64,000 nt of DNA. It comes from Mycolicibacterium sarraceniae (GTDB lineage: Bacteria > Actinomycetota > Actinomycetes > Mycobacteriales > Mycobacteriaceae). Each line of letters starts with the position of its first letter. The stretch's first letter is position 1. Shown here in pieces: positions 1 to 9,756 of this stretch. The DNA is taken from the NCBI RefSeq assembly GCF_010731875.1, contig NZ_AP022595.1, positions 4,588,001 through 4,652,000 of the forward strand, given 5' to 3'. Below the pieces are notes generated by a model. It worked only from the letters and a program-made list of their open reading frames with translations, made no database searches and was not told the DNA's origin. Made by a program: the position numbers and the translations under genes.

Positions 1-169
1 GACGGCCGCGTTGCACGATGACGATCCCCAGATCGCGCTCCAGCCTGCGGATCGCCACCGACAGCGTCGGTTGACTGATGTGGCAGCGGGCGGCCGCGCG
101 CCCGAAGTGGCGCTCCGCGGCGAGCGCCAGCAGGTAGTCCAGGTGCTGCAGCAATACGTCGCTCGCCAT
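1..169 (-). CDS. LysR-family transcriptional regulator, N-terminal part (cut by window edge)
   Basis: Reading leftwards from an ATG at 169, the translation begins MASDVLLQHLDYLLALAAER and continues into a classic LysR winged-helix core (FGRAAARCHISQPTLSVAIR, then RLERDLG). Only about 56 residues are inside the window; the effector-binding domain is off the edge. It is transcribed away from the formate-dehydrogenase-like gene, the usual arrangement for a LysR protein that controls its divergent neighbour. A perfect inverted repeat lies just upstream of its start. The target is inferred from position only. Confidence 0.85.
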   Translation of the reverse strand, partial: MASDVLLQHLDYLLALAAERHFGRAAARCHISQPTLSVAIRRLERDLGIVIVQRGR

Positions 170-179
170 CGATCTGACG

Positions 180-194
180 ATAGCCCTGGGCTAT
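180..194. promoter_or_regulatory. Probable LysR operator (7-1-7 palindrome) between LysR and fdh
   Basis: ATAGCCCTGGGCTAT is a perfect 7-bp inverted repeat around one base. It sits 10 bases upstream of the LysR start and 76 bases upstream of the fdh start. LysR proteins typically bind interrupted dyads beginning with AT and ending with AT in such divergent promoters. The binding is inferred; the symmetry is directly visible. Confidence 0.6.
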
Positions 195-270
195 CACCGC
201 ATGTCAAATACCGATTACGAACCCCTTGTATCTGGTGTGGGTCGCCGATAACGAGGGCTAAATTGGAGGC

Positions 271-2598
271 ATGGCCAGTGCCAAAGACGTCAATGCGGAC
301 TTTGACGAACGGGACGTCGAGGTCAGCGGCCCCAAACACGAGGCGGCCGGGGTGAAGGCCGTGATGGTCAGCATGCAGCGCGGCCTGGCCGAGATGGGGC
401 CGGTGCGCACCCTGGCGACACTGTCTCGGCTCAATCAGCGGCACGGTTTCGACTGCCCGGGCTGCGCGTGGCCCGAGGAGCATGGCGGCCGCAAGCTGGC
501 GGAGTTCTGCGAGAACGGCGCCAAGGCGGTGGCCGAGGAGGCCACCAAACGGCGGGTCGCCCCGGACTTTTTCGCTCGCCATACCGTCGCCGAGTTGGCC
601 GCCAAACCCGAGTACTGGCTGTCCCAGCAGGGCAGGATCACCCACCCGATGGTCCTGCGCCCCGGCGAGCAGCACTACCGGCCGATCGGCTGGGACGACG
701 CCTTCGGCTTGATCGCCTCCCACCTGCGCGATCTGGGCTCCCCGCACGAGGCGGTGTTCTACACCTCGGGGCGCACCAGCAACGAGGCGGCGTTCCTGTA
801 CCAACTCCTGGTCCGCAGCTTCGGCACCAACAATCTCCCCGACTGTTCCAATATGTGCCACGAGTCGTCAGGCACCGCGCTGACCGATTCCATCGGTATC
901 GGTAAAGGCTCGGTGACCGTCGATGACGTCGAACACGCCGACGTCATCGTGATCGCAGGACAGAATCCGGGTACCAACCATCCGCGGATGCTGTCGGTGC
1001 TGGAGAAGGCGAAAGCCAACGGCACCAAGATCATCGCCGTCAATCCACTTCCCGAGGCCGGCCTGATCCGGTTCAAGGATCCGCAGAAGGTGAATGGCGT
1101 TGTCGGCCATGGGGTGCCGATCGCCGACGAATTCGTGCAGATCCGCCTCGGCGGCGACCTGGCGTTGTTCAAGGGGCTGGGCCGCCTGCTGGTGGAGGCC
1201 GAGGAGCGTGACCCCGGCAGCATCATCGACCGCGAGTTCATCGCCGCGCATTGCCACGGATTCGACGAGTACCTGGCCGATGCCCGCACCGTCGACCTGG
1301 ACACCGTCACCGAAGCCACCGGCGTCGGGGGGCCCCAGCTGGAGCGAGTCGCGGGCATGCTGGCCGGCTCCCAGCGCACGATCGTGTGCTGGGCGATGGG
1401 CATCACTCAGCACACCCATGCCGTCGCCACCATTGCCGAAATGACCAACCTGCTGTTGCTGCGCGGCATGATCGGCAAGCCCGGCGCCGGGGTGTGCCCG
1501 GTGCGTGGGCATTCCAACGTCCAGGGCGACCGCACGATGGGAATCTGGGAGAAGGTCCCCGAGACCTTTCTGAGTGCACTGGACGACCGGTTCGGCATCA
1601 TCAGCCCCCGCAAGCACGGTTATGACACGGTCGACGCGATCCGGGCTATGCGTGACGGGCGGGCGTCGGTATTCCTGGCCATGGGCGGCAATTTCGCCTC
1701 GGCCACCCCCGACACGACGGTGACCGAGGCGGCGTTGCGCACATGTGCGCTCACGGTTCAGGTCTCCACCAAGCTCAACCGCAGCCACCTGGTCCACGGC
1801 CGCACGGCACTGATCCTGCCCACCCTGGGCCGCACCGATCGCGACTTGGTAGGCGGCCGCAAACAGGTTGTTTCCGTAGAGGACTCGATGTCAATGGTGC
1901 ACCTGTCGCGGGGCAGCCTGACGCCACCGAGTGACGAGGTGCGCAGCGAAGTCGCGATCATCTGCCAGCTGGCCCGCACCCTCCTCGGCGCCGACCACCC
2001 GGTGCCCTGGGAGACCTTCGCTGCCGACTACGACACGATCCGCGACGCGATCGCTGCCGTGGTGCCGGGCTGCGGCGACTACAACACCCGCGTCCGTCAG
2101 CCCGACGGTTTCCAATTGCCGCACCCGCCAAGGGATTCCCGCGAATTCCCGACCATCACCGGCAAGGCGAACTTCGCGGTCAACGAGCTGAACTGGGTTC
2201 CGGTGCCGACGGGTCGACTGGTGCTGCAGACATTGCGCAGCCACGACCAGTACAACACCACTATCTACGGGCTCGACGACCGCTACCGCGGGATCAAGGG
2301 TGGCCGTCGCGTCGTCTTCGTGAACCCGGCCGACATCAAGGCACTCGGGCTGGCCGACGGCGTCCGCGTCGACCTGATCTCGGAGTTCACCGACAGTCGA
2401 GGCGAGTTGCAGGAACGCCGCGCCAAGGACTTCCTGGTGGTGCCGTACGCCACCCCGGTCGGCAACGCGGCGGCCTACTACCCCGAGACCAATCCCCTGG
2501 TGCCACTCGATCACGTGGCCGCCAAATCGAATACACCGGTATCGAAGGCGATCGTGATCCGGTTGGAACGCAGGCAGGAGCAATCATGGGACGGGTGA
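271..2598 (+). CDS. FdhF/YdeP-family molybdopterin oxidoreductase (formate dehydrogenase-like)
   Basis: 775 residues, the normal length of the FdhF/YdeP branch of the molybdopterin oxidoreductases. The N-terminal region has the family block with [13 protein letters not shown] (Cys62 and Cys65), followed by the molybdopterin domains ([22 protein letters not shown], then [11 protein letters not shown]) and a C-terminal dinucleotide-binding domain near residue 650. Many family members are annotated as formate dehydrogenases, but the substrate of this branch is not settled. It overlaps fdhD by 13 bases, consistent with co-expression with its maturation factor. The ATG at 271 has GGAGG only one base away, so the real start may differ slightly (other ATGs at 361 and 373). 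Confidence 0.88.
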   Translation: MASAKDVNADFDERDVEVSGPKHEAAGVKAVMVSMQRGLAEMGPVRTLATLSRLNQRHGFDCPGCAWPEEHGGRKLAEFCENGAKAVAEEATKRRVAPDFFARHTVAELAAKPEYWLSQQGRITHPMVLRPGEQHYRPIGWDDAFGLIASHLRDLGSPHEAVFYTSGRTSNEAAFLYQLLVRSFGTNNLPDCSNMCHESSGTALTDSIGIGKGSVTVDDVEHADVIVIAGQNPGTNHPRMLSVLEKAKANGTKIIAVNPLPEAGLIRFKDPQKVNGVVGHGVPIADEFVQIRLGGDLALFKGLGRLLVEAEERDPGSIIDREFIAAHCHGFDEYLADARTVDLDTVTEATGVGGPQLERVAGMLAGSQRTIVCWAMGITQHTHAVATIAEMTNLLLLRGMIGKPGAGVCPVRGHSNVQGDRTMGIWEKVPETFLSALDDRFGIISPRKHGYDTVDAIRAMRDGRASVFLAMGGNFASATPDTTVTEAALRTCALTVQVSTKLNRSHLVHGRTALILPTLGRTDRDLVGGRKQVVSVEDSMSMVHLSRGSLTPPSDEVRSEVAIICQLARTLLGADHPVPWETFAADYDTIRDAIAAVVPGCGDYNTRVRQPDGFQLPHPPRDSREFPTITGKANFAVNELNWVPVPTGRLVLQTLRSHDQYNTTIYGLDDRYRGIKGGRRVVFVNPADIKALGLADGVRVDLISEFTDSRGELQERRAKDFLVVPYATPVGNAAAYYPETNPLVPLDHVAAKSNTPVSKAIVIRLERRQEQSWDG

Positions 2599-3413
2599 CC
2601 GCACGCCGGCGGGCCAGCCACGTCATCGACGGCACCGTCACCGAACGCCCCGAGACCCTGGTCGTCGAAGAACCGCTGGAGATCCGCGTCAACGGGACCC
2701 CGCTGAGCGTCACGATGCGCACGCCGGGATCCGATATCGAACTGGCGCAAGGCTTTCTGCTGACCGAAGGGGTCATCGCCCGCCGCGACGACGTGCTCAC
2801 CGTCCGCTACTGCCGCGGCTCAGAAACCGAAGACGGCACCAATACCTACAACGTCCTCGACGTGACGCTGCACCCCGATGTGCCGGCACCGGAGGTCGAT
2901 GTCACCCGCAACTTCTACACCACCTCGTCATGCGGGGTATGCGGCAAAGCGTCGATCGATGCGGTCCGGCTGACCAGCCAGCACTCCCCCGGCGACGACC
3001 CGTCGATCGTCACCGCCGCGGCGCTGACCGCTATGCCGAGCCAACTGCGTTCGGCGCAAAAGGTGTTCGCCAGCACCGGCGGGCTCCACGGTGCGGCGCT
3101 GTTCGGTAGCGACGGCGCGATGCTGGCGGTACGGGAGGACGTGGGCCGGCACAACGCCGTCGACAAGGTGATCGGCTGGGCGCTGGAGGCCAATCGCGTC
3201 CCGCTCGGCGGCACCGTCCTGTTGGTCAGTGGCCGCGCGTCCTTCGAGCTGACGCAGAAGGCCGTCATGGCCGGCATCCCCGTCCTTGCCGCGGTGTCCG
3301 CGCCGTCCTCACTGGCCGTCGACCTGGCCACCCAGTCGGGTCTGACGCTGGTCGCGTTCCTGCGCGGCGAATCGATGAACGTCTACAGTAGGGCCGACCG
3401 CATCACGCGTTAG
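2586..3413 (+). CDS. fdhD: FdhD, sulfurtransferase for formate dehydrogenase maturation
   Basis: 275 residues matching FdhD throughout. It contains the conserved [13 protein letters not shown] segment near residue 115, whose cysteines carry sulfur from a cysteine desulfurase to the molybdenum cofactor. Further family blocks are [23 protein letters not shown] and [15 protein letters not shown]. It starts inside the end of the molybdoenzyme gene (13-base overlap), so translation is probably coupled. Its product is needed for activity of FdhF-type enzymes, which fits the neighbour exactly. Confidence 0.95.
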   Translation: MGRVTARRRASHVIDGTVTERPETLVVEEPLEIRVNGTPLSVTMRTPGSDIELAQGFLLTEGVIARRDDVLTVRYCRGSETEDGTNTYNVLDVTLHPDVPAPEVDVTRNFYTTSSCGVCGKASIDAVRLTSQHSPGDDPSIVTAAALTAMPSQLRSAQKVFASTGGLHGAALFGSDGAMLAVREDVGRHNAVDKVIGWALEANRVPLGGTVLLVSGRASFELTQKAVMAGIPVLAAVSAPSSLAVDLATQSGLTLVAFLRGESMNVYSRADRITR

Positions 3414-3416
3414 CTG

Positions 3417-3677
3417 TCAGTGATCTCCCGCTCGACGCTGAGCCAGCCACGCTCGACTGTTGTGCTGAATCGCGCGGGCGAGCAGCCGTGGTGAGGGTGT
3501 GGGATAGAGGCTATCGAGCAGGCTGGTGCGGCGGACGAACCACTCGGCGAGCACCGCGTCGGACTCGGTGGCTCCCAGAAATTGGTCGAAGAGCTGGTAA
3601 GCCGAGGCGTACCACCAGGGCTGACGGCCTTGGGCCCGGTGAGCGCCGATGTCCACGATCGCGTTCATCATCCACAC
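3417..3677 (-). CDS. Small hypothetical protein or gene fragment
   Basis: An 86-residue frame rich in plausible protein sequence (QPWWYASAYQLFDQFLGATE, then FVRRTSLLDSLYPTPSPRLL). No family is recognised. Its start abuts exactly the point where homology to a glycosyltransferase begins on the other strand, suggesting that a rearrangement truncated both. It could be the C-terminal end of a once longer protein or a chance frame. Confidence 0.3.
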   Translation of the reverse strand: MWMMNAIVDIGAHRAQGRQPWWYASAYQLFDQFLGATESDAVLAEWFVRRTSLLDSLYPTPSPRLLARAIQHNSRAWLAQRRAGDH

Positions 3678-3999
3678 TGGCGAAAACTCTGATCGCGGGA
3701 CTGTCTGCGGCCGGGCACACCACCCCGTTGCTGGCGGTTGCGGGCAGCCTGGCCCACCGCGGTATCCGGGTCACCGTGCTGACCTCGCCGCGGCACGCAG
3801 CCAAAATCAGTGCGTGTGGCATCCGACTACACCCGCTTCCGCCCGAGGCCGACCTGGCCGACGGTCAGGTCGGTGAGCGCGCCGAACGGGCCGGGAGTGG
3901 CCGCAGGTGTGGGATCGTCGGGAGCTGGGATCAATCCTGAAGACGGCTTTCGCCCAGTGGGACGGGGCGGCCGCGATAGCCCTACTGCTCAACAAGTGA
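3677..3999 (+). pseudogene. Remnant of a UGT/MGT-type glycosyltransferase
   Basis: From 3677 the plus strand encodes LAKTLIAGLSAAGHTTPLLA and VAGSLAHRGIRVTVLTSPRH, the typical N-terminal nucleotide-fold half of glycopeptide or rhamnosyl-type glycosyltransferases. The start codon position holds CTG rather than ATG. The frame breaks after about 65 residues, and a second coding-like piece ending ALLLNK with a stop at 3999 is in another frame. The donor-binding half is absent. It cannot encode a working enzyme. Confidence 0.6.
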
Positions 4000-4005
4000 T
4001 CGCCG

Positions 4006-4028
4006 AGCGCGGGACGCGAGTCCGCGCT
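4006..4028 (-). terminator. Possible hairpin terminator after clpX
   Basis: AGCGCGG at 4006-4012 pairs with CCGCGCT at 4022-4028 around a 9-base loop, starting at the clpX stop codon. There is no U tract, as is common in mycobacteria. The assignment is weak. Confidence 0.35.
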
Positions 4029-5308
4029 TAAGCGCTCTTGTCGCGACGCTCGGGGCGGGCGGGCTTGCGCGGGACGATCGTCGGCAGGACGTTGTCCTGG
4101 ACGGTTTCCTTGGTCACCACGACCTTGGCGACGTCATCGCGGCTGGGGATGTCATACATCACCGGCAGCAGGACTTCTTCCATGATCGCGCGCAGCCCGC
4201 GGGCACCGGTACCGCGGTGGATGGCCTGATCGGCAATCGCGTCCAGCGCATCGTCGGCGAACTCCAGCTCGACGCCGTCCATCTCGAACAGCCGGGTGTA
4301 CTGCTTCACCAGAGCGTTCTTCGGCTTGGACAGGATCTGCACCAGCGATTCCTTGTCCAGATTGGTCACCGAGGCCACCACCGGCAGACGGCCGATGAAC
4401 TCGGGGATCAGACCGAACTTGATCAGATCCTCGGGCATCACCTCAGCGAAGTGATCCTGGGTGTCGATTTCAGCCTTGGACTTCACCTCAGCACCGAAGC
4501 CCAGGCCGCGCTTGCCGACGCGGTCGGAGACGATCTTCTCCAGCCCGGCGAACGCCCCAGCCACGATGAAGAGCACGTTGGTGGTGTCTATCTGGATGAA
4601 TTCCTGATGCGGATGCTTGCGACCGCCCTGCGGCGGGACCGAGGCCTGAGTGCCTTCGAGGATCTTCAGCAACGCCTGCTGCACACCCTCACCGGACACG
4701 TCCCGAGTGATCGACGGATTCTCGCTCTTGCGGGCGATCTTGTCGACCTCATCGATGTAGATGATGCCGGTCTCGGCGCGCTTCACGTCATAGTCGGCGG
4801 CCTGAATCAGCTTGAGCAGAATGTTCTCGACGTCCTCGCCCACATACCCGGCTTCGGTCAGCGCGGTGGCGTCGGCGATCGCGAAGGGCACGTTGAGCAT
4901 CTTGGCCAGCGTCTGCGCCAGGTAGGTCTTACCGCAGCCGGTCGGGCCGAGCATCAAGATGTTGGACTTGGCCAGCTCCACCGGCTCGGAGCGGGAGTCG
5001 CGGTGCTTCTCCTGGGCCTGGATGCGCTTGTAGTGGTTGTAGACGGCAACGGCCAGCGTGCGCTTGGCGGTGTCCTGGCCGATGACGTAGTTCTCCAGGA
5101 AATCCCGGATCTCGGCGGGCTTGGGCAGCTCATCGAGTTTGACGTCGTCGGCGTCCGCCAACTCCTCTTCGATGATCTCGTTGCACAGATCGATGCACTC
5201 GTCGCAGATGTAGACGCCCGGGCCCGCTATGAGCTTCTTCACCTGCTTCTGGCTCTTACCGCAGAACGAGCACTTGAGCAGGTCACCGCCGTCTCCGATA
5301 CGCGCCAT
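4028..5308 (-). CDS. clpX: ClpX, ATP-dependent unfoldase subunit of the Clp protease
   Basis: 426 residues, full length for ClpX. The N-terminal zinc-binding domain shows the four cysteines C13, C16, C35 and C38. The AAA+ module has Walker A GPTGCGKT, Walker [14 protein letters not shown] and sensor regions, followed by the small domain ending in a basic tail. It unfolds tagged substrates and feeds them into ClpP1P2. It lies 603 bases downstream of the clpP2 stop on the same strand, separated by a broken mmuM on the opposite strand, so it probably has its own promoter. Confidence 0.98.
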   Translation of the reverse strand: MARIGDGGDLLKCSFCGKSQKQVKKLIAGPGVYICDECIDLCNEIIEEELADADDVKLDELPKPAEIRDFLENYVIGQDTAKRTLAVAVYNHYKRIQAQEKHRDSRSEPVELAKSNILMLGPTGCGKTYLAQTLAKMLNVPFAIADATALTEAGYVGEDVENILLKLIQAADYDVKRAETGIIYIDEVDKIARKSENPSITRDVSGEGVQQALLKILEGTQASVPPQGGRKHPHQEFIQIDTTNVLFIVAGAFAGLEKIVSDRVGKRGLGFGAEVKSKAEIDTQDHFAEVMPEDLIKFGLIPEFIGRLPVVASVTNLDKESLVQILSKPKNALVKQYTRLFEMDGVELEFADDALDAIADQAIHRGTGARGLRAIMEEVLLPVMYDIPSRDDVAKVVVTKETVQDNVLPTIVPRKPARPERRDKSA

Positions 5309-5568
5309 GGTGGTGAGGTCCTACTTTCCTTCGCCGGGTCTTCGATCGTTGCCAGTTAGTCAGTGCCGGTGTCTGTCCCGACGCTACCCGCTTGCTCTGC
5401 CACGGTGCGACACATAAAGCCGTATCGCGTCGATGGTATTCACTTGATGGTGAACATATCGCCTGACACGGCTCTCGTCGCCCCGGAACGCTTAGCCGTG
5501 TTTTTGGCGTGTCGCCGCCGTAACCGAACCGAAGCGTTGGGCTGCGCCGAACGCAGAGTCGCGCCATC

Positions 5569-5915
5569 GTGTTCGCCCTTGCCCACGATACCGTGCTGAT
5601 CGCCGATGGCGGTTAGGCCACTGAGCGGGAAAGCCGTGGTCACGACCTGTCCGACGTCGGCTGCGCCGGTGGGGTGGCCCTGTTGGTCGGGCCGTATGGC
5701 GCAGCCCTGGCGGGCGGCGAGGAGTATGCGGGTCGCTGCGGCCCGACTGTCGCCCAACTGACCGAGTGGGACGGGGTGGCGCGGACCTGGGTGGGCACCG
5801 GCTGCTTCGACGCGAACGCCGCGACCCAGCGGGCCGCGGCGGCGCGGACATCATTGGCGGATGCTGCCGGGCGAGCCCGGCAGCCATCGCCGCGATCAAG
5901 CTTTCTCGGGCCTAA
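5569..5915 (+). pseudogene. mmuM: Broken mmuM (homocysteine S-methyltransferase) remnant
   Basis: The plus strand begins with a frame reading AHDTVLIADGG followed at once by a stop, then RGHDLSD. In the next piece it reads VALLVGPYGAALAGGEEYAG, then ARTWVGTGCFDANA, and it ends [10 protein letters not shown] plus stop at 5913. These match the N-terminus, middle and C-terminus of MmuM/BHMT-type homocysteine methyltransferases, with the middle hundreds of residues, including the zinc cysteines, deleted. M. tuberculosis has mmuM (Rv2458) at this same place between clpX and clpP2, so this is a decayed ortholog. Its stop overlaps the end of clpP2. Confidence 0.75.
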
Positions 5916-6568
5916 GCATTTTGGGCCGAGAGCTTCCGGTACTCCAGAACGGTGTCGATGATCCCGTACTCCTTGGCCGCTGCGGCGGTCAGGATCTTGT
6001 CGCGGTCGGTGTCCTTGCGGACGATTGCGGGATCCTTGCCCGTGTGACGGGCCAGCGTCTCTTCCATCAGGGTCCGCATCCGCTCGATCTCGGCGGCCTG
6101 GATCTCGAGGTCGGAGAACTGACCCTGGATGACGCCGCCGAGCGACGGCTGATGGATGAGGATGCGCGCGTTCGGCAGGGCCAGGCGCTTGCCCGGCGTG
6201 CCAGCGGCCAGCAGCACCGCGGCGGCCGAGGCGGCCTGTCCGAGGCACACCGTCTGGATGTCGGCACGCACGTACTGCATGGTGTCGTAGATCGCCATCA
6301 GCGAGGTGAACGAGCCGCCCGGCGAGTTGATGTACATGGTGATGTCGCGGTCGGGATCCAACGACTCCAGCACCAGCAGCTGGGCCATGATGTCGTTGGC
6401 CGAGGCGTCGTCCACCTGAACGCCGAGGAAGATGATGCGTTCCTCGAACAGCTTGTTGTAGGGGTTGGACTCCTTCACACCCCAGCTGGAGTGCTCGACG
6501 AACGAGGGAAGGATGTAGCGCGCTGTAGGTGCAGTGCCCCGATAGGTCTGTTCAGTGTGGTCAAGCAT
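5912..6568 (-). CDS. clpP2: ClpP2, ATP-dependent Clp protease proteolytic subunit
   Basis: 218 residues from the ATG at 6568 ([11 protein letters not shown]), which matches mycobacterial ClpP2; longer readings extend antisense through clpP1 and lack similarity. The serine protease motif [15 protein letters not shown] carries the nucleophile, [13 protein letters not shown] the histidine, and the aspartate lies in the KDTDRDK region. The first 8 bases overlap the end of clpP1 (stop at 6561), so the two are translationally coupled. ClpP2 pairs with ClpP1 in a mixed two-ring peptidase that is essential in mycobacteria and is driven by ClpX or ClpC1. Confidence 0.97.
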   Translation of the reverse strand: MLDHTEQTYRGTAPTARYILPSFVEHSSWGVKESNPYNKLFEERIIFLGVQVDDASANDIMAQLLVLESLDPDRDITMYINSPGGSFTSLMAIYDTMQYVRADIQTVCLGQAASAAAVLLAAGTPGKRLALPNARILIHQPSLGGVIQGQFSDLEIQAAEIERMRTLMEETLARHTGKDPAIVRKDTDRDKILTAAAAKEYGIIDTVLEYRKLSAQNA

Positions 6569-7157
6569 TGGACACTCCGTTGAAGTGGGCGCGGGTGATG
6601 ATGTGATCGACAAAGCCGTACTCCAGCGCTTCCTGCGCGGTGAACCAGCGGTCGCGGTCGGAGTCGGCCTCGATGCGCTCGATCGTCTGGCCGGTGAACT
6701 CGGCGTTGAGCCGGAACATTTCCTTCTTGATGAGCGCGAACTGCTCGGCCTGGATGGCGATATCGGCCGCGCCACCGGTGATACCACCCAGTGGCTGGTG
6801 CATTAGGATGCGCGCGTGCGGCAGCGCGTAGCGCTTACCCTTGGTGCCGGCGGCGAGCAGGAACTCGCCCATCGAGGCGGCCATGCCCATGGCGTAGGTG
6901 GCGACATCGCACGGCACGAGCACCATGGTGTCGAAGATCGCCATACCCGCGCTGATCGAGCCACCGGGCGAGTTGATGTACAGCGAGATGTCTTTGGTCG
7001 GGTCCTCGGCGGCGAGCAGCAGAATCTGCGCGCACAGCCGGTTGGCGATGTCGTCATCGACCTGGGAGCCAAGGAAGATGATGCGCTCGGCGAGCAACCG
7101 CTCATACACCGAGTCAGAAAGATTCAGCCCTGGCATGCCTGAACGCATATCAGTCAC
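6561..7157 (-). CDS. clpP1: ClpP1, ATP-dependent Clp protease proteolytic subunit
   Basis: 198 residues from a GTG at 7157 ([20 protein letters not shown]), chosen because M. tuberculosis ClpP1 also begins around VTDMRS and because AGG lies nine bases upstream; an ATG at 7148 is the alternative. Catalytic motifs are [15 protein letters not shown] (Ser) and [14 protein letters not shown] (His), with the usual DRDRWFTA end. It is first in the clpP1-clpP2 operon, separated from tig by a hairpin. Confidence 0.97.
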   Translation of the reverse strand: MTDMRSGMPGLNLSDSVYERLLAERIIFLGSQVDDDIANRLCAQILLLAAEDPTKDISLYINSPGGSISAGMAIFDTMVLVPCDVATYAMGMAASMGEFLLAAGTKGKRYALPHARILMHQPLGGITGGAADIAIQAEQFALIKKEMFRLNAEFTGQTIERIEADSDRDRWFTAQEALEYGFVDHIITRAHFNGVSNA

Positions 7158-7216
7158 GACTTGATACCTGCTTTCTCCGGACTTCGTTCTACCCGACCCT
7201 AACCAACGCAGCGCGC

Positions 7217-7240
7217 AGCGCACTCCCCAGAGAGTGCGCT
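7217..7240 (-). terminator. Hairpin terminator after tig
   Basis: AGCGCACTC (7217-7225) and GAGTGCGCT (7232-7240) form a perfect 9-bp stem with a 6-base loop. It lies 13 bases beyond the tig stop and upstream of clpP1. There is no U run, as in many mycobacterial intrinsic terminators. It probably separates tig from the clpP operon, which may then have its own promoter in 7158-7216. Confidence 0.6.
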
Positions 7241-7253
7241 TTCGCTGTCGGCT

Positions 7254-8675
7254 TTATTCGGCCTTGTCGGCCTGCTGCTCAGAGGCCTCGTCGGCATCGA
7301 CACTCGTACCGTCCGTGTCGGCTTCTTCGATCTCGATGCCTTCGGCACCCTCGGCCGGCGCGCCGAAGAACTCGGCGGTGTCGACGACGTTGCCGTCGCT
7401 GTCGGTGACGGTGGCCGCCTCGACCACCGCGGCCACGGTCAGCCCGCGGCGCACGTCGGCGAACATCGCCGGCAGCTGGTTATTCTGCTGCAGGATCTGT
7501 AGCAGCTGATGCGGCTCGATGCCGTACTGCCGCGACATCAGGACCAGTCGCTCGGTGAGGTCCTGCTGGCCGACCTGGATGTCGAGGTCGTCGGCGATCG
7601 CGTCCATCAAGAGCTGGGTCTTGACGGCCTTCTCGGCGGCTTCTCGGGTCTCGGTGTCGAACTTCTCGCGCGAGCTGCCCTCGGCCTCCAGCGCCTCGGC
7701 GAACTTGTCCTCGTCGTGGTCGAGAACGTGGATCGCGTTGTGCACGGTCTGGTCGACCTGGGCTTGCACGATCGCCTCGGGCAGCGGAACCTCGACGGTC
7801 TCCAGCAGCAACTCGAGTGCGTTATCGCGGATCATCTCGGCCTGGTGAATGCGCTTGACCCGCTTCACCTGTTCGACGAGGTTCTCGCGCAGTTCCTCGA
7901 TGGTGTCGAATTCGCTTGCCAATTGCGCGAATTCGTCGTCAGCCTCGGGAAGCTCGCGCTCCTTGATGGACTTGACGGTCACGGTGACTTCAGCGTCCTC
8001 GTTGGCGTGCTCACCGGCGGCCAGCTTGGTGGTGAAGACCTTCGACTCGCCCTCGGACAAGCCGACGATGGCGTCGTCCAGGCCGTCGATCAGCTGGCCG
8101 GAGCCGACCTCATGGGACAGGCCCTCGGTGGCGGCGTCGGGAAGATCTTCGCCACCGACGGTGGCGGACAGATCGATGGAGACGAAGTCGCCGGTCTGGG
8201 CGGGACGCTCGACACCCTTGAGGGTGCCGAAGCGGGCGCGCAGTGATTCCAGCTCGGCATCGACCTCCTCGTCGTTGATCTCGATGGTGTCGACCGAGAT
8301 CTTCAGCGCGCTCAGATCGGGCAGCTCGATGTCGGGCCGCACGTCGACCTCGGCGGTGAAGACCAGCTCCTCGCCGTCCTCGATCTTGGTGACCTCGATC
8401 TCGGGCTGGCCCAGCGGGGTGACGGCGGTGGCGGTGACCGCTTCGCTGTAACGGCTCGGGAGCGCATCGTTGACGACCTGCTCCAGCACGGCGCCGCGGC
8501 CGACGCGGGCTTCGAGCAGCTTGGCCGGGGCCTTGCCGGGACGGAAGCCGGGCAGCCGTACCTGCTTGGCGAGCTCCTTGTAGGCCCGGTCGAAATCAGG
8601 CTGCAGTTCCGTGAAGGGCACCTCCACGTTGATGCGAACCCGGGTAGGGCTCAACTTCTCGACGGTGCTCTTCAC
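7254..8675 (-). CDS. tig: Trigger factor, ribosome-associated chaperone and prolyl isomerase
   Basis: 473 residues from a GTG at 8675 ([20 protein letters not shown]), preceded by GAGGAG seven bases upstream. The N-terminal ribosome-binding domain has the signature [19 protein letters not shown] near residue 45. The FKBP-type isomerase domain spans about residues 155-240 ([18 protein letters not shown]), and the C-terminal chaperone domain ends in an acidic tail rich in Glu and Asp. It binds nascent chains at the ribosome exit. Position beside clpP1P2-clpX is conserved widely in bacteria. Upstream lies tRNA-Pro on the same strand. Confidence 0.97.
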   Translation of the reverse strand: MKSTVEKLSPTRVRINVEVPFTELQPDFDRAYKELAKQVRLPGFRPGKAPAKLLEARVGRGAVLEQVVNDALPSRYSEAVTATAVTPLGQPEIEVTKIEDGEELVFTAEVDVRPDIELPDLSALKISVDTIEINDEEVDAELESLRARFGTLKGVERPAQTGDFVSIDLSATVGGEDLPDAATEGLSHEVGSGQLIDGLDDAIVGLSEGESKVFTTKLAAGEHANEDAEVTVTVKSIKERELPEADDEFAQLASEFDTIEELRENLVEQVKRVKRIHQAEMIRDNALELLLETVEVPLPEAIVQAQVDQTVHNAIHVLDHDEDKFAEALEAEGSSREKFDTETREAAEKAVKTQLLMDAIADDLDIQVGQQDLTERLVLMSRQYGIEPHQLLQILQQNNQLPAMFADVRRGLTVAAVVEAATVTDSDGNVVDTAEFFGAPAEGAEGIEIEEADTDGTSVDADEASEQQADKAE

Positions 8676-8725
8676 TGCTGGACTCCTCGGGTCGATGTTC
8701 GGTCGTGGGACATTCGTTGGGCGTG

Positions 8726-8799
8726 TCGGGGTGACAGGATTTGAACCTGCGGCCTTCCGCTCCCAAAGCGGATGCGCTACCAAGCTGCGCTACACCCCG
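8726..8799 (-). tRNA. tRNA-Pro (anticodon TGG)
   Basis: 74 nucleotides on the minus strand: acceptor CGGGGTG pairs with CACCCCG plus discriminator A, anticodon loop TTTGGGA in a CCGCT/AGCGG stem, and T arm GCAGGTTCAAATCCTGT. CCA is not encoded. It lies just upstream of tig on the same strand. Confidence 0.95.
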
Positions 8800-8933
8800 C
8801 GCTCTATTTCTCGCGCCCGAATCCTACGGCCCAATGCCTGTTCAACGGCAATCGACCTCGACGATGCGCTTTCAGGTGGGCCGATTGGATTTGATCAGAT
8901 CGGCGCCGGTACATTTGGGGCCGCGTACAGCAC

Positions 8934-9004
8934 GCGGGCGTAGCTCAATGGTAGAGCCCTAGTCTTCCAAACTAGCTACGCGGGTTCGATTCCCGTCGCC
9001 CGCT
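8934..9004 (+). tRNA. tRNA-Gly (anticodon TCC)
   Basis: 71 nucleotides: acceptor GCGGGCG with CGCCCGC and discriminator T, D arm GCTCAATGGTAGAGC, anticodon loop TCTTCCAAA in a CTAG stem, and T arm CGGGTTCGATTCCCG. CCA is not encoded. A strong intrinsic terminator follows nine bases downstream. Confidence 0.95.
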
Positions 9005-9756
9005 CTCGCAGGACCGCCCCCCTGGGGCGGTTTTTGCGTTTCGATCCACTGCTGACCGGCCTTGGCGGCGCGGGACAGAGCACCGCATTCACCGAGGTAC
9101 GCGGCCACCACGCCCACAGCAGGAAGCATGGCCACGTAGCGGAATGGCGCGCGCGGATGGGGCCGCTTCGCGAGTTCATCGCCGATCGCATCGAGGACAC
9201 CCGCCAAGTTCCACAGCGCTTTGGCGATGCCCAACGGGGTCAACGGGATGCTGACCGGCGGGTGCCCATCGTGGACCACCACCGACAGGTCCCGCCCGCA
9301 TAGCACCCACGCGAGCAACCTGACCTGACGCCGATAGTCGGTGACGCCCAGTTCGCGGGCCACTGCGCACAGCACGATGGCCTGGCTGGCGAACCCGAGC
9401 AGATCCTGAATCGGCAGTCGCCGCGCGAGGACGCCCAGCACGCCGGGGAACGCCACCACGATGGTGTTCAGTGCGCCGACCCGCCATACCCACCAACTGA
9501 TCTTGTCGTCGGTGCTCAGGTCGTCCCAGGCGAGCGTGCCCGGGAAATCGGCGGCGTTGAGTGCCCAGGAGACGGCATTGGGCGGGGTGCGCCGCTTGAG
9601 GTCGAACGGGTCGGTTCGCCACAGCACGTACAGCAGTGGATTGATCACCGCGACGGCATGCCTGAGCGCGTCTTCGACCTCGGCATCGGTGAGCGTGACG
9701 TCGGGTGTGGGCAGCAGCTTCACGGTTCCATCATGTCCGATTCCTCGTGCGCTCAA
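8959..9756 (-). CDS. Hypothetical actinobacterial protein; C-terminus runs antisense through tRNA-Gly
   Basis: Up to 265 residues from a TTG at 9756; a GTG at 9723 (VKLLPTPDVTLTDAEVEDAL) is a likely alternative start. The centre is coding-like, with conserved-looking aromatic stretches (WWVWRVGALNTIVVAFPGVL, PIQDLLGFASQAIVLCAVA) and one probable membrane segment near the C-terminus (YVAMLPAVGVVAAYLGE). No family is recognised. The last 25 or so residues (PPQGGG through ASLED) are the antisense of the tRNA-Gly terminator and the tRNA itself, so the natural stop was probably lost or the stop inside the tRNA has been adopted. The gene has no relation in function to tig that I can see. Confidence 0.55.
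   Translation of the reverse strand: MSARGIGHDGTVKLLPTPDVTLTDAEVEDALRHAVAVINPLLYVLWRTDPFDLKRRTPPNAVSWALNAADFPGTLAWDDLSTDDKISWWVWRVGALNTIVVAFPGVLGVLARRLPIQDLLGFASQAIVLCAVARELGVTDYRRQVRLLAWVLCGRDLSVVVHDGHPPVSIPLTPLGIAKALWNLAGVLDAIGDELAKRPHPRAPFRYVAMLPAVGVVAAYLGECGALSRAAKAGQQWIETQKPPQGGGPARAGDGNRTRVASLED
9013..9035 (+). terminator. Intrinsic terminator of tRNA-Gly
   Basis: ACCGCCCC pairs perfectly with GGGGCGGT around a short loop and is followed by a run of T on the plus strand (9031-9035). It is the best U-tract terminator in the window. It lies inside the 3' end of the hypothetical gene encoded on the opposite strand. Confidence 0.85.

Noticed and set aside
4217..5359. Long plus-strand frame of 380 codons across clpX
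   Set aside because: It is the exact antisense of clpX, rich in Gly, Leu, Val and Asp runs, with no family similarity; a GC-bias shadow.
5912..6787. 291-residue version of ClpP2
   Set aside because: The first 73 residues are Ser/Arg-rich out-of-frame clpP1 sequence; the ATG at 6568 matches other ClpP2 proteins and overlaps clpP1 normally.
8611..8943. 110-codon plus frame across the tig start and tRNA-Pro
   Set aside because: It reads [13 protein letters not shown], the familiar false translation of an antisense tRNA.
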